Part shown: positions 39,838 to 49,285 of the stretch, piece by piece | Numbering within the stretch: the first letter of the stretch is position 1 | Layout of the letters: every line of letters starts with the position of its first letter | Assembly (NCBI RefSeq): GCF_000583655.1 | Contig: NZ_BAKI01000010.1 | Coordinates: 1 to 64,000 of the forward strand | Length of the DNA stretch: 64,000 bases | Direction: 5' to 3' | Source of the DNA: Lentilactobacillus farraginis DSM 18382 = JCM 14108 | Lineage (GTDB): Bacteria; Bacillota; Bacilli; Lactobacillales; Lactobacillaceae | The notes under the pieces: model-generated | Told to the model about the DNA's origin: nothing | Seen by the model: the letters and a program-made list of their open reading frames with translations, nothing else | Databases searched by the model: none | Made by a program: the position numbers and the translations under genes

Positions 39838-40089
39838 ATGAAAAAAGGAATTCATCCAGATTATCATCAAGTAGTATTTCAAGATTCAAGTACCGGCTTT
39901 AAGTTTTTGTCAGGTTCAACCAAGACTTCTGACGAAACGATTGAGTGGGAAGATGGCAAGACGTATCCATTGATTCGTGTTGAAATTTCATCTGATTCTC
40001 ATCCATTCTACACAGGTAAGCAAAAGTTTACGCAAGCCGATGGTGCTGTGGATCGTTTCAACAAGAAATACGGTTTCAAAAACAACTAG
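39838..40089 (+). CDS. rpmE2: Ribosomal protein bL31 type B (zinc-independent)
   Basis: L31 bridges the ribosomal subunits. The 83-residue protein begins [16 protein letters not shown] and has [16 protein letters not shown] and DRFNKKYGF. It lacks the four-Cys zinc ribbon of type A, so it works without zinc. The ribosome site is AAAGGAG. It stands downstream of murA with its own promoter and terminator, keeping the Firmicutes rpoE-pyrG-murA-rpmE order. Confidence 0.96.
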   Translation: MKKGIHPDYHQVVFQDSSTGFKFLSGSTKTSDETIEWEDGKTYPLIRVEISSDSHPFYTGKQKFTQADGAVDRFNKKYGFKNN

Positions 40090-40096
40090 ATTTATT

Positions 40097-40125
40097 AGCG
40101 AGACACATTGTGCCCCGCTTTTTTT
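40097..40125 (+). terminator. Terminator after rpmE2
   Basis: AGCGAGACAC faces GTGCCCCGCT with paired ends and paired CAC/GTG, then seven T residues. Confidence 0.7.
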
Positions 40126-40205
40126 GTGCCCTTTTCAGTAACCAACACAAAAACCTGCTAAAACAGCGGGATAACTTAATCTTGGGAATTATTTAATTGG
40201 GGGGA

Positions 40206-41423
40206 TTAACGACGGGCATTGCGCATTTCTTTTGTATTAAAGAAGACTAGCAGCAAGTTAATAACGACTAACCCGGCCGTCGAGATGAAAACGCCGGCAT
40301 AATCAAATTCTGATGAGACAAACGAGCCGATCAGTGGGCCGGCGACGTTACCCATTGCTTGAAACGACTGGTTCCAGCTGAAAACGCGACCGGTTACTTC
40401 AAAGGGGGTGTTTTTAGCCAGAATTGCCTGAACTGCCGGCAGCATTGATGCATTGGCAATGCCAATCAGGAAACGTAGGGCAATTAGCTGCCAAACATTG
40501 GTAACAAAGGCCATTGGTGTGTAAACGCCGATGGCTAAGAAAAAACCGATGATGATAATGCGGTCAGTTCCTACCCGATCCCCGAGTTTACCAAGCAGCG
40601 GTGCGGCAATTAAAGTGGCAATGCCGGGAATAGCTGCTACAACGCCACTATAGAAGGTCGTGGCAGCATTGCCATGCATAATCTGGCGGACGTATAGTGC
40701 TAAAATTGGTGCGATTGAGTTGTTGGCAGCCTGAATAATCATGGTAGTGATAAACATGCCGAAAACCAGCTTTGAATTTGTTAATCGTTTGATCACACCC
40801 CGGGTGCTTAACATTAATGCCTTGGCAACTGGTTTAAAATCCTCATGAACAAAGAAGAATGTTAAGAAAAAGACCGATAACAGTAGGCAGCCTGTAATGA
40901 AGAAAGTAACTCTGTAACTGAAAAAAGAGGCCAAAATACCGCCAAGCAACGGTCCCAGCAGCGTGCCGGAAACATTTCCCGTTACCAACGTTCCCAAGGC
41001 CTGACCGCTCTTGTTCTTTGGGACTTGAGTAGCAATTAAAGCGTTGGCATTACTAATATATCCTGAAAAAACACCTTGAAGCAGTCTCAAGCCAATTAAC
41101 TCCCAGACGTTTGTTACGATGCCCATTAAAAAGAAGACGACTGCCATCCCCGCTGAAGCTCGGACCAGCATTAATTTCCGGCCGGTTCGATCAGCCAATT
41201 TCCCCCAGATGGGTGAAGCTAATGCGGTTATCAGGTATGTCGCGGCAAATGCGAGCCCACTGTATAAGCTGAGCTGATCGTGAGAAAAATGCCCCAGGGT
41301 ATCTACATAAAGTGATAAGAATGGCATTACCTCGCTGAATCCGATTCCTGCCATGAAGGTACCAAACCAGAGAACGGTTAAATTTTGACGCCATGAATTG
41401 GGTCGACCACTTATTTTTAACAA
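40206..41423 (-). CDS. MFS multidrug-type exporter (DHA1 family)
   Basis: A 12-helix major facilitator, probably a drug/H+ antiporter like MdtG/PmrA-group proteins. The 405-residue protein has motif A in GKLADRTGRKLMLVRA between helices 2 and 3. It has a motif C-like GNVSGTLLGPLLGG in helix 5 and a second-half repeat GKLGDRVGTDRIIIIG. TTG 41423 is chosen because AAGGAGG lies 6 bases upstream; the open frame extends to 41450. It is monocistronic. Substrate cannot be told from sequence. Confidence 0.87.
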   Translation of the reverse strand: MLKISGRPNSWRQNLTVLWFGTFMAGIGFSEVMPFLSLYVDTLGHFSHDQLSLYSGLAFAATYLITALASPIWGKLADRTGRKLMLVRASAGMAVVFFLMGIVTNVWELIGLRLLQGVFSGYISNANALIATQVPKNKSGQALGTLVTGNVSGTLLGPLLGGILASFFSYRVTFFITGCLLLSVFFLTFFFVHEDFKPVAKALMLSTRGVIKRLTNSKLVFGMFITTMIIQAANNSIAPILALYVRQIMHGNAATTFYSGVVAAIPGIATLIAAPLLGKLGDRVGTDRIIIIGFFLAIGVYTPMAFVTNVWQLIALRFLIGIANASMLPAVQAILAKNTPFEVTGRVFSWNQSFQAMGNVAGPLIGSFVSSEFDYAGVFISTAGLVVINLLLVFFNTKEMRNARR

Positions 41424-41493
41424 AGGGATCCTCCTTACCAGAATATCCAATGACTAAAACGGTCTATTATCAAATTGCTAGGAAGTGCTGTCA

Positions 41494-42219
41494 ATGAAAA
41501 AACAATTTATAAAAAAAGGCGTAACGGGCTTTATCTTTGGCCTGCTCGCCATTATTGCACTGATTATGATCTTTAATAAGCCGATTAAGAATAAAGTTGT
41601 GGCAACTTATCAGCCTAAAGTTACCCGGCAAGCTGTTGTAGCCGCTTCAAAAAAGGAAACTGCCAACAAAAAACATCGACAGCGTTTTAAAACTGCCAGT
41701 TATAATTTTAAGAAGGTAAAACCACTTGACTTTGGGACAGTCGTCTCTTCACGAATCCATTCCCGCCAAATTGCGCCGGCGGGCCAGATTCTGGTCCCGC
41801 AATCAGGCATTCACCTGCCGATTGGCCTCGGTGTTTCGAATACCACCTTAGCGTTAGCCGCCGGAACGATGAGACCGGATCAGCAAATGGGGCGAGGCAA
41901 CTATCCTTTGGCTGGTCATCACATGACGGATCCCAAAATTTTATTTGGCCCGCTTTATTTTAAAACTCGGATTGGCCAGTCCGTTTATTTGACAGATATG
42001 AAAAGCGTTTACCAATATCAAGTCTATCAACGGGTCTTTATTGCAGCTGATCGGGTGGATGTTATTAATCAGACAAAGCAGCCAATTGTGACGCTGATAA
42101 CCTGTGATGCTACCGGCAAGGGACGGTTGATGATCAGGGGCCGGCTGGTTAAAACAACGCCTTTAAAGCGGACTGATTCAAAAATAAAACGAGCCTTTTT
42201 AAGGCCCGTTAACAGCTAG
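41494..42219 (+). CDS. srtA: Class A sortase
   Basis: Sortase A cleaves LPxTG surface proteins and links them to peptidoglycan. The 241-residue protein has an N-terminal membrane anchor (GVTGFIFGLLAIIALIMIF) with the catalytic domain outside. It has the catalytic His in YPLAGHHMTDPKILFGPL, the catalytic Cys in VTLITCDATGKGRLMIRG, and the Arg in the same stretch. ATG 41494 has AGGAAG upstream. Its last codons contain the hairpin that ends the convergent phosphatase gene; the two stop codons overlap. Confidence 0.93.
   Translation: MKKQFIKKGVTGFIFGLLAIIALIMIFNKPIKNKVVATYQPKVTRQAVVAASKKETANKKHRQRFKTASYNFKKVKPLDFGTVVSSRIHSRQIAPAGQILVPQSGIHLPIGLGVSNTTLALAAGTMRPDQQMGRGNYPLAGHHMTDPKILFGPLYFKTRIGQSVYLTDMKSVYQYQVYQRVFIAADRVDVINQTKQPIVTLITCDATGKGRLMIRGRLVKTTPLKRTDSKIKRAFLRPVNS
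42185..42210 (-). terminator. Terminator of the phosphatase gene, inside the sortase 3' end
   Basis: On the minus strand AACGGGCCTT and AAGGCTCGTT form a hairpin followed by TTATTTTT. It is encoded by the last ten or so sortase codons. Confidence 0.75.
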
Positions 42220-42682
42220 TGTTGATTTGCTTTAATGTAGTCCAACCATTTGGGCAGCGCAAGTGACAGCTGGCGATAAGTCCTACCGAATTTATGGTCA
42301 TACCATGGATCGGGAATATCTTGGCCGGCTTTTTCCGGGACGATATCAAAGCACAGGTGAATTTTATTTTCGGTTGATGAATCAGCCATTTGTTTTAAGT
42401 AGTAAATATTTTGACTATCCATACCGATAATTAAATCCGCCCATTGAAAATCCTGCCGGGTAATCGGTCGGGACCGTAACATCGAAATATCCAATCCGTG
42501 TTTGGCCATCTCGGCTGGGCACCAGGGTGCGGCTGGTTGCCTTCTTCCTCACTGCTGATTCCCGCAGAGTCAATGTGGATTTTGTCTTGAAGATGCTGTT
42601 TGGCAACCATTTCTTTAAAAATCCCTTCCGCCATTGGGGAGCGACAGATATTTCCCAAGCAAACAAATAAAACATTAGTCAT
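42216..42682 (-). CDS. Low-molecular-weight protein tyrosine phosphatase, frameshifted
   Basis: A cytoplasmic phosphatase with the P-loop VCLGNICRSPMAEG at the N terminus and the general-acid Asp in IPDPWYDHKFGRTY near the C terminus. The frame breaks near 42512-42520. Adding one base (CAG-GCC-GAG) joins HPGAQ to AEMAKHGLDISML and gives about 155 residues, the usual size. ATG 42682 has GAGG 9 bases upstream. It converges on the sortase gene. In other Gram-positives such enzymes can be tied to polysaccharide control, but no such genes are here. Confidence 0.9.
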
Positions 42683-42829
42683 AATTAACAACCTCAGATT
42701 ACTAGTATATTAACATTAATCATAACAACTATTAGTCTGAAGGGCAAACAAATCAATGCCGCTTACGCAAGACAGAAATCAAATTCCGGAGTACAATGAA
42801 ATTGAAAAGCTAAAATGGAGAAATGAACG

Positions 42830-43596
42830 ATGAAGGGAAATTTCATATTTATTAATACAAATCCAATTTCAAACATGATTTTGTCTTCGGGGATTACAGC
42901 AGCTGATTATGTTAACGGTCTTGATGAACTTCCGGACAATATTATTTTACTTAACGATGATGTCGATGCTGCCAACGGTTATAATTCCCATTCGAGATTT
43001 AACCTGATCAATGGGGCGGGAGAAATTCGTCGTTATCTTTTAAGAGCTTCTCTTAAACCCAAAAAGTTCATTGATTTCAACAATGAGGACAATGTTAACA
43101 GCTTGTCTCCGTTTGAAATTGCCGAACTGTTGTATCTGGGTCATATGGGGACGCCGATGGGAAGGCCGTTTTCTTCCAAACTACTGAATCACTATATTTA
43201 TCTTGACTTGGAAAACGACACGACCCGCTCTTATTACCGTCGCTTTTCGGATTTTAATCATGTTTTGGAAATTGCGGTTAAGCGTCATTTGAGAGAAGTT
43301 CATAACACACTGCGGGTTTTCTTGCGGCCGTTGGCAATTAAAGACGTGGATAATTCGATTTTGATTAAGCTGATTACCCAGGCAAATGATGGTTTGTTTA
43401 TTACTTTTGGGGATTTACGCGAGAAAAACCGGGTTTACCATATTCCCCTCAGAGTTTTAAAGAACCCGGATCAGGTTTCAATCATTTTGAAAACCAGGCT
43501 ATCACCAACAATACCGATTATATCGGTGATTTAACCTATGATCTTCAGCGTTCACAATGGCAACTGCAATGGCAGGATCAGGCAGCGGATGTTTAG
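42830..43596 (+). CDS. Uncharacterised lactobacillus protein, frameshifted
   Basis: I do not recognise this protein. It begins GNFIFINTNPISNMILSSG and contains IILLNDDVDAANGYNSHSR, SPFEIAELLYLGHMGTPMGR and HYIYLDLENDTTRSYYRRFS. It has no signal peptide or membrane helix and is rich in Asn and Asp. The frame breaks near 43484-43488, a T-run. One added T gives IIFENQAITNNTDYIGDLTY and a stop at 43594, for 255 residues. GGAG lies about 9 bases before the ATG, and a weak AAGACA-17-TACAAT promoter may precede it. It is upstream of murF by 56 bases, so it may be part of that transcript. Confidence 0.7.
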
Positions 43597-43652
43597 TCTG
43601 CTGTTTTTTGTTATAATGGATTTAATTATATTCTTACATTGGAGCGCTAAAA

Positions 43653-45035
43653 ATGAAAATGACGATTGGCGAAATTGTCAAAGCAATTAATGCCAGCCTT
43701 GAAGATCAAAGTGATGAAGTTTTACAAACTGAAGTGAACGGCGTATGTTTTGATACGCGAAAGCTGACACCCGGTCAGCTTTTTATTCCACTGCAGGGTG
43801 ATCATGACGGCCATGATTTTATTGAGAATGCTGTTAAGGGGGGCGCAAGGGCAACGCTATGGGGCCGTGACCATATAGACCGGCTGCCGGTTTCTATTCC
43901 TGCACTGGTTGTTGATGATCCACTGCAGGCCTTTCAAAAATTAAGCCGGTATTATCTAACCAAGATTAATCCCCGGGTGATTGCAATAACGGGGAGCAAT
44001 GGCAAGACGACAACCAAAGATATGATTGCATCGGTTTTAGATGATGAATTCAACGTTACCAAGACTCATGATAATTTTAATAATGAGATCGGCGTTCCCT
44101 ATACGATTTTACAGATGGAGTCCAATACTGACTTTTTGGTAGTCGAGATGGGAATGGACCGCCCGGGACAGTTGGATTTTCTTTCCAAGTTAGTTTCACC
44201 GGATGTCGCTGTTATTACGATGATTGGCGAAGCGCATATTGAGTTTTTTGGCACCCGTGATAAAATTGCCGATGCCAAAATGGAAATTACCCATGGTCTA
44301 AAAGCGGATGGCTATTTCATCTATGATGGGGATGAGCCACTGCTGCGGGAGCGGGCCGAATCACTCGATTTCGCCAAAATGACGTTTGGCAGAAATCAGA
44401 CCAATGATGTGTACGCGGTCAGCACAAGTGACGGTCAGTTCAGGACGTCGTTTGAGGTTAATTTATGGCCGGATAAAAAAATAACGATTCCAATGATGGG
44501 TGATTATAATGTCAATAATGCCTTGGCGGCAATCGCAGTTGGTAAGCTGTTTCGAATTCCCGAAATTGAAATAACGCAAAAATTGGCCCATTTTGATTTA
44601 ACTAAAAATCGGACCGAATGGTTAACCGGCACAAAGGGTGAAAAAATTCTCAGTGACGTTTATAATTCAAATCCAACGGCTGCCAGGGAAGTGTTAACGG
44701 CCTTTAGTCAAACGCCTGTCGTAGGGCGAAGAATTGTTGTTTTGGGTGATATGCTGGAATTGGGTAATCAATCGCCGCAAATGCATGCATCGCTGGCTGC
44801 GGATATTGATTCAAATGCAATTGCGGCTGTTTACCTGATCGGTAAGGATATGCAGGCGTTGTACGAGAAGTTGAAACCGTTTTTTGCACCGGAAAATCTC
44901 CATTATTATCAGGCCGATCAACTACAGCAGCTGAGTGAGGATTTGAAGCGGGACCTTCAGCCGAATGACGAGGTGATGTTAAAGGCAAGCCATGGGATAC
45001 ATCTTGAGAAGATTGTCGCGAAATTAACAGCTTAA
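43653..45035 (+). CDS. murF: UDP-N-acetylmuramoyl-tripeptide:D-alanyl-D-alanine ligase
   Basis: MurF adds D-Ala-D-Ala to the UDP-MurNAc-tripeptide, completing the cytoplasmic peptidoglycan precursor. The 460-residue Mur ligase has VCFDTRKLTPGQLFIPL at the N terminus, the ATP loop VIAITGSNGKTTTKDMIAS, and THDNFNNEIGVP. The C-terminal domain begins with ILSDVYNSNPTAARE. It heads the conserved murF-cshA-acpS-alr-mazEF order; alr downstream supplies the D-Ala used by this step. Confidence 0.96.
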   Translation: MKMTIGEIVKAINASLEDQSDEVLQTEVNGVCFDTRKLTPGQLFIPLQGDHDGHDFIENAVKGGARATLWGRDHIDRLPVSIPALVVDDPLQAFQKLSRYYLTKINPRVIAITGSNGKTTTKDMIASVLDDEFNVTKTHDNFNNEIGVPYTILQMESNTDFLVVEMGMDRPGQLDFLSKLVSPDVAVITMIGEAHIEFFGTRDKIADAKMEITHGLKADGYFIYDGDEPLLRERAESLDFAKMTFGRNQTNDVYAVSTSDGQFRTSFEVNLWPDKKITIPMMGDYNVNNALAAIAVGKLFRIPEIEITQKLAHFDLTKNRTEWLTGTKGEKILSDVYNSNPTAAREVLTAFSQTPVVGRRIVVLGDMLELGNQSPQMHASLAADIDSNAIAAVYLIGKDMQALYEKLKPFFAPENLHYYQADQLQQLSEDLKRDLQPNDEVMLKASHGIHLEKIVAKLTA

Positions 45036-45154
45036 TGAAAAAGTTGATTAGGCTTGCGTAATTTATGTAAACGATGTAAACTTAATAAGTTACTTTTTGA
45101 AAAGTAGATGTATTTTAAAAAAGAAGTTACGTTAATTTATAGAAATCTAGTCAA

Positions 45155-45215
45155 GTAATTAACGCGGTACGAAAAACGGACTTTTTTCAGTTAATTACGG
45201 AACTGTTATTGTTCC
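45155..45215 (+). promoter_or_regulatory. Structured 5' leader of cshA
   Basis: Within the 199-base gap before cshA, GTAATTAAC (45155-45163) and GTTAATTAC (45190-45198) form a perfect 9-bp inverted repeat. The adjacent GGAAC/GTTCC hairpin (45199-45215) ends just before the AGGAGG site. Such leaders often control cold-shock helicase genes; function here is inferred. Confidence 0.45.
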
Positions 45216-45234
45216 AATTTAGGAGGAAACATAT

Positions 45235-46737
45235 TTGAAGTTTAGTGAATTAGGACTATCGGACAGCTTACTTTCAGCGATCTCAAAGAGCGGCTTTGAA
45301 GAAGCAACGCCCATTCAGGCTGAAACAATCCCAATGGTTCTTAATGGAGAAGACGTTATTGGCCAGGCACAAACCGGAACGGGAAAAACTGCAGCGTTTG
45401 CACTGCCGATTTTGCAGCATTTGGATTTTGACAATCCAAACGTTCAGGCATTGATTATTTCACCAACTCGTGAACTGGCTATCCAAACCCAAGAAGAAGT
45501 TTATCGACTTGGAAAAGATGAAAAAGCCAAGGTTCAGGTTGTGTATGGTGGCGCTGATATTCGGCGTCAAATCAACGCTTTAAAGAACCATCCCCAGATT
45601 ATTGTTGGAACTCCGGGAAGAATTCTGGACCATATCAGTCGTCATACATTGAAGCTGGATCACGTTAAAACACTGGTGCTTGATGAAGCTGACGAAATGC
45701 TAAACATGGGCTTTTTGGATGATATCGAGTCAATTATCAAACAAGTGCCGTCTGATCGACAGACTTTGCTTTTTTCAGCAACGATGCCCCCGCAAATTAA
45801 GCGGGTCGGTGTTCAGTTCATGAAAGATCCAAAACAGGTTAAGATCAAGGCTAAGGAACTTACAACGGACTTGATTGACCAGTATTACGTTCGGGTAAAG
45901 GAATACGAAAAGTTTGATACGATGACGCGGTTCTTTGATGTTCAGGACCCGGAAGTAACGATTGTATTCTGCCGGACCAAGCGGCGGGTTGATGAAGTCT
46001 CCAAAGGTCTTGAAGCCCGGGGTTACAACGCTGCCGGCTTGCATGGTGATTTGACCCAGGCTCGACGGACTCAGATCATGAATGAATTTAAGCGCGGAAA
46101 AGTTGATATCTTAGTGGCAACCGATGTTGCTGCTCGAGGAATCGATATTTCTGGTGTTACTCATGTGTACAATTATGATATTCCTCAGGATCCCGATAGT
46201 TATGTCCATCGGGTTGGCCGGACAGGCCGGGCCGGTAAGCATGGTGTTTCCATCACGTTTACAACGCCAAATGAAATGGATTATCTTCATGAAATTGAAA
46301 AATTAACTAAGGTGCGGATGCTGCCACTGAAGCCGCCTACAGAACAGGAAGCCTTTGTTGGGCAATTAAACAGTGCTGAATCTGATATTGGTGAATTGAT
46401 CAAACGCACCAATACCGAAAAGTATGAAAAAATGGCTGACAAACTTCTGGACGAGTACGAAGCAACTGATTTGGTTGCAGCCCTGCTTAATGATGTTACC
46501 AGAGATTATGTTAAGGTTAAAATCACACCGGAACGACCATTGTCAAGACGACATCATGGTAGTGGTCGTCGAAATAATAATCATCGCGGCGGAGGTCATT
46601 GGAATAACCATCGGAATGATAATCGCGGTTCTTCAAGAAACCGAAATCGTCGTGGTAATGGCGGCAGTCGGGATCGCAATCGGAAAGATGATCATCATTC
46701 AAGCAGTAAACGCCGTTTTACGATTAAAAATAAATAG
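45235..46737 (+). CDS. cshA: DEAD-box RNA helicase CshA
   Basis: CshA unwinds RNA in ribosome assembly and mRNA decay, especially in the cold. The 500-residue protein has the Q motif FEEATPIQAETIP, motif I AQTGTGKT, Ia PTRELAIQ, II LDEADEML, III SAT, V VATDVAARGIDI and VI HRVGRTGRAGK. The last 65 residues are a disordered Arg/Gly/Asn/His tail (RRHHGSGRRNNNHRGGG and on) that should bind RNA. TTG start with AGGAGGAAAC upstream. Confidence 0.96.
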   Translation: MKFSELGLSDSLLSAISKSGFEEATPIQAETIPMVLNGEDVIGQAQTGTGKTAAFALPILQHLDFDNPNVQALIISPTRELAIQTQEEVYRLGKDEKAKVQVVYGGADIRRQINALKNHPQIIVGTPGRILDHISRHTLKLDHVKTLVLDEADEMLNMGFLDDIESIIKQVPSDRQTLLFSATMPPQIKRVGVQFMKDPKQVKIKAKELTTDLIDQYYVRVKEYEKFDTMTRFFDVQDPEVTIVFCRTKRRVDEVSKGLEARGYNAAGLHGDLTQARRTQIMNEFKRGKVDILVATDVAARGIDISGVTHVYNYDIPQDPDSYVHRVGRTGRAGKHGVSITFTTPNEMDYLHEIEKLTKVRMLPLKPPTEQEAFVGQLNSAESDIGELIKRTNTEKYEKMADKLLDEYEATDLVAALLNDVTRDYVKVKITPERPLSRRHHGSGRRNNNHRGGGHWNNHRNDNRGSSRNRNRRGNGGSRDRNRKDDHHSSSKRRFTIKNK

Positions 46738-46863
46738 GTCGCTTGGGTCATTAAGCGATGATGGCAAAGGTCGGAGCAATTTGTTCCGGCTTTTGTTACT
46801 TACATAGAAAAATATGGTATTATTAATTGTGACTTTGCTAACTAGTTTGTGAGGAAATTATTT

Positions 46864-47217
46864 ATGATTGCCGGATTAGGAATTGATATTACAGACATTT
46901 ATCGGATTAAGGCAGCTGTTACCCATAACGCTCACTTTGTTGCTCGAATATTAACGGCAGCAGAAATAGAGCAGATTGCCGGATTTTCTGAAAAACGAAA
47001 GATTGAATATATTGCCGGTCGATTTTCTGCCAAGGAATCGTATTCAAAAGCGTTCGGGTCTGGACTGGGCTCAGCTGTCCGTTTTCATGACTTAACGATT
47101 ATTGACGATGCAAAGGGTAAGCCGGTGGTATTAGCCCATCCATTTGATGGAAAAGCGTTTGTTTCAATCTCGCATACTGATGAGATTGTCATGACTGAAG
47201 TTATTCTAGAAAGATAA
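46864..47217 (+). CDS. acpS: Holo-[acyl-carrier-protein] synthase
   Basis: AcpS attaches 4'-phosphopantetheine to acyl carrier protein. The 117-residue protein has GLGIDITDIYRI at the N terminus (metal Asp), the Glu in AGRFSAKESYSKAFGSGLG, and FVSISHTDEI. ATG 46864 has GAGGA 8 bases upstream. It is 11 bases from alr. Confidence 0.95.
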   Translation: MIAGLGIDITDIYRIKAAVTHNAHFVARILTAAEIEQIAGFSEKRKIEYIAGRFSAKESYSKAFGSGLGSAVRFHDLTIIDDAKGKPVVLAHPFDGKAFVSISHTDEIVMTEVILER

Positions 47218-47228
47218 GAGGGTTAAAG

Positions 47229-48353
47229 ATGACTGTTGGAAATTTGCGAAACGCAAGATTAATCATCAATCAGGAAGCAATTTTTAATAATGTCAGGAAT
47301 GCCGTTGAAAAGACGCAGGCCGGAACGGACCTTTTTGTGGTTGTCAAAGCAGACGGCTATGGTCACGGTGCAATTCAAGTTGCCAGGATGGCTGAGAAAG
47401 CCGGTGCCAAGGGATTTTGTGTTGCTTTACTGGAAGAGGGGCTGGCACTTCGCCATGCCGGCTTTACCGAACCAATTCTGGTTTTGGGAATTACAGAACC
47501 TGCAGCTGCCGCAATTGCGCGGGATCAGCGTATCTCACTAACAGTTACCTCAGACGAGTGGCTAACAACTGTTGCAGCAATTTTGGCGCAACAACCCAGT
47601 CAGGCCAAGCTGGCAATTCATTTAGCAATGGATACCGGAATGGGGAGAATCGGCTTTCAAAAACCGGCCGAATTAAAGCAGGCGATTAGTACCCTAACCC
47701 GCTTTGACAAGGTGTTTGAATTTGAAGGATTGTTTACGCATTTTTCAACAGCAGATAGTAAAGATGACACTTACTTTAACTATCAGTATGAAAACTTTCA
47801 AAAAATGATGGCGGTGGTTAAGCAGCGGCCAAAGTACGTCCACGTTGCAAATACCGCAACGAGTATGTGGCATCAGGTCTGTGGTGCCAATATGGTCCGT
47901 TATGGTATTGCGACTTATGGTTTGAATCCTTCCGGCCGAGAAATTACCGAGACGCCTTATCCCTTGTTTCCGGCTATGCGGTTTGAGGCCGGCTTGATTC
48001 ATGTTAAGAAGATTCAAAAGGGCCGTTCAATTGGGTATGGCGCTACTTACCAAGCAAAAGATGATGAATGGATTGGCACAGTACCGGTTGGTTATGCGGA
48101 TGGTTTTCCAAGAAAAATGCAGGGCTTTTCAGTATTGGTGGACGGTCATTTCTGCCCAGTTGTTGGCCGGGTCTGCATGGATCAGTTTATGATTAGGCTG
48201 CCGAAGCGTTACCCGGTTGATACAATTGTGACGATCATTGGTCAATCCGGTTCAAATCAAATTACGGTTGATGATATTGCCGATCAACTGGAAACAATTA
48301 ATTACGAGGTTATTTGTGGCTTTAGTGAACGACTTCAGAGAAAATATGTCTGA
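47229..48353 (+). CDS. alr: Alanine racemase
   Basis: Alr makes D-alanine for peptidoglycan and teichoic acid. The 374-residue PLP enzyme has the cofactor Lys in VVVKADGYGHGAIQVA and the substrate-binding MDTGMGRIGF. The catalytic Tyr is in SIGYGATYQA, and GRVCMDQFMI follows. It shares a transcript with acpS and feeds the murF step through D-Ala-D-Ala ligase encoded elsewhere. Confidence 0.97.
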   Translation: MTVGNLRNARLIINQEAIFNNVRNAVEKTQAGTDLFVVVKADGYGHGAIQVARMAEKAGAKGFCVALLEEGLALRHAGFTEPILVLGITEPAAAAIARDQRISLTVTSDEWLTTVAAILAQQPSQAKLAIHLAMDTGMGRIGFQKPAELKQAISTLTRFDKVFEFEGLFTHFSTADSKDDTYFNYQYENFQKMMAVVKQRPKYVHVANTATSMWHQVCGANMVRYGIATYGLNPSGREITETPYPLFPAMRFEAGLIHVKKIQKGRSIGYGATYQAKDDEWIGTVPVGYADGFPRKMQGFSVLVDGHFCPVVGRVCMDQFMIRLPKRYPVDTIVTIIGQSGSNQITVDDIADQLETINYEVICGFSERLQRKYV

Positions 48354-48425
48354 TGCTACTGCTTTATTGAAACTTTCATGTTATATTAGAAGGTAAAGTA
48401 ATCTTGGAAAATAGGGGACATTACG

Positions 48426-48711
48426 ATGAAAAAAGCAACTAATCACAAGCAATTTTCAGTTATGATCAACGATCGGGTTGCAGACAGGTTGGATCAGTTC
48501 TGTACGACTGTTGGTGTTTCGGAAAGTGCGGCAGTTGAAATTGCGATCAACTATTTTTTTTGATGATCCTAAATTAATTAGTGGTTTGATGAAGGGTTAT
48601 TGTGAAATGGCGAATTTAAATCGAGAGATTAGTCACGATTTTTCGTGTTGTGAAGAGGATGCGGATATTCATCTGGCACAGTATCGGCGAAGATTACGAA
48701 ATTTTTATTAG
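48426..48711 (+). CDS. mazE: MazE/NdoAI-type ribbon-helix-helix antitoxin, frameshifted
   Basis: The antitoxin binds and neutralises the RNase downstream and represses the pair. It begins MKKATNHKQFSVMINDRVAD, a ribbon-helix-helix N terminus. An eight-T run at about 48553-48561 then puts TGA in frame. With seven T residues the protein continues NYFFDDPKLISGLMKGYCEM to a 94-residue end, the family size. This is the only break in the window needing a base removed, and the homopolymer makes an error likely. If real, the toxin would lack a full antitoxin, which is hard to sustain. Confidence 0.82.
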
Positions 48712-48747
48712 TGAAAATTAAACGATGCGATGATGGGAGGTGTGAGG

Positions 48748-49107
48748 GTGACTGACGTTATTTTTAAACGTGGAGACATTTTCTACGCTGATCTATCACC
48801 CGTTGTCGGTTCTGAACAGGGTGGCATGAGGCCGGTGTTAATTATTCAAAACGACATCGGTAATCATTATAGTCCAACAGTTATTGTCGCTGCCATAACC
48901 GCAAGAATTTCAAAACCCAAGATGCCCACCCATGTTGGCATCTCGGCCAGCAATGGGATCGAACGGGACTCGGTTATCTTATTGGAGCAGATTAGAACAA
49001 TTGACAAGCAGCGATTAAAGGATAAAGTTACCCATTTGAACAATTCAACAATGGCTAAAGTTGATAAAGCGGTTCGAATTAGTTTGGGATTAGGCAAAAA
49101 CGCGTGA
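48748..49107 (+). CDS. mazF: MazF/NdoA endoribonuclease toxin
   Basis: This is a sequence-specific mRNA interferase; the Bacillus homologue EndoA/NdoA cleaves UACAU. The 119-residue protein has [20 protein letters not shown], the catalytic Arg in [13 protein letters not shown], and the Thr/Ser in [20 protein letters not shown] and [14 protein letters not shown] 48748 has GGGAGG 7 bases upstream; earlier in-frame ATGs overlap that site. Position after alr is conserved in Firmicutes. Confidence 0.94.
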   Translation: MTDVIFKRGDIFYADLSPVVGSEQGGMRPVLIIQNDIGNHYSPTVIVAAITARISKPKMPTHVGISASNGIERDSVILLEQIRTIDKQRLKDKVTHLNNSTMAKVDKAVRISLGLGKNA

Positions 49108-49285
49108 GAGACCAGAATACATATAGTGATGTTCAATTTTTTATCGAATGTAACTAGGGGAAAATGCGGAAACGTGAAGCGGGTATCGGGTGTGATGCCG
49201 GTAAAACCGATGATTCAATCACTTTTGGTTTAGTATTAATAATAACCTTAACAAGTTTATTTGAAACGGGCAAAAAATAAGTATT
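49108..49285. other. Intergenic stretch without recognised gene
   Basis: No open frame with a ribosome site is seen. A short hairpin (AAACC...GGTTT, about 49204-49231) is the only structure. It ends at a shared terminator. It may simply be the mazF 3' untranslated region. Confidence 0.4.

Noticed and set aside
48553-48563. Programmed frameshift at the eight-T run in mazE
   Set aside because: Slippery T-runs can allow frameshifting, but with 14 other breaks in the window a homopolymer sequencing error is the simpler explanation.
48478-48711. Separate small gene downstream of alr
   Set aside because: Its first codons are an out-of-frame reading of mazE; only the second half (FFDDPKLISG on) is real and belongs to the repaired mazE frame.
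49108-49285. Possible small RNA after mazF
   Set aside because: Only a short hairpin and a shared terminator are visible, with no promoter-like sequence I trust.
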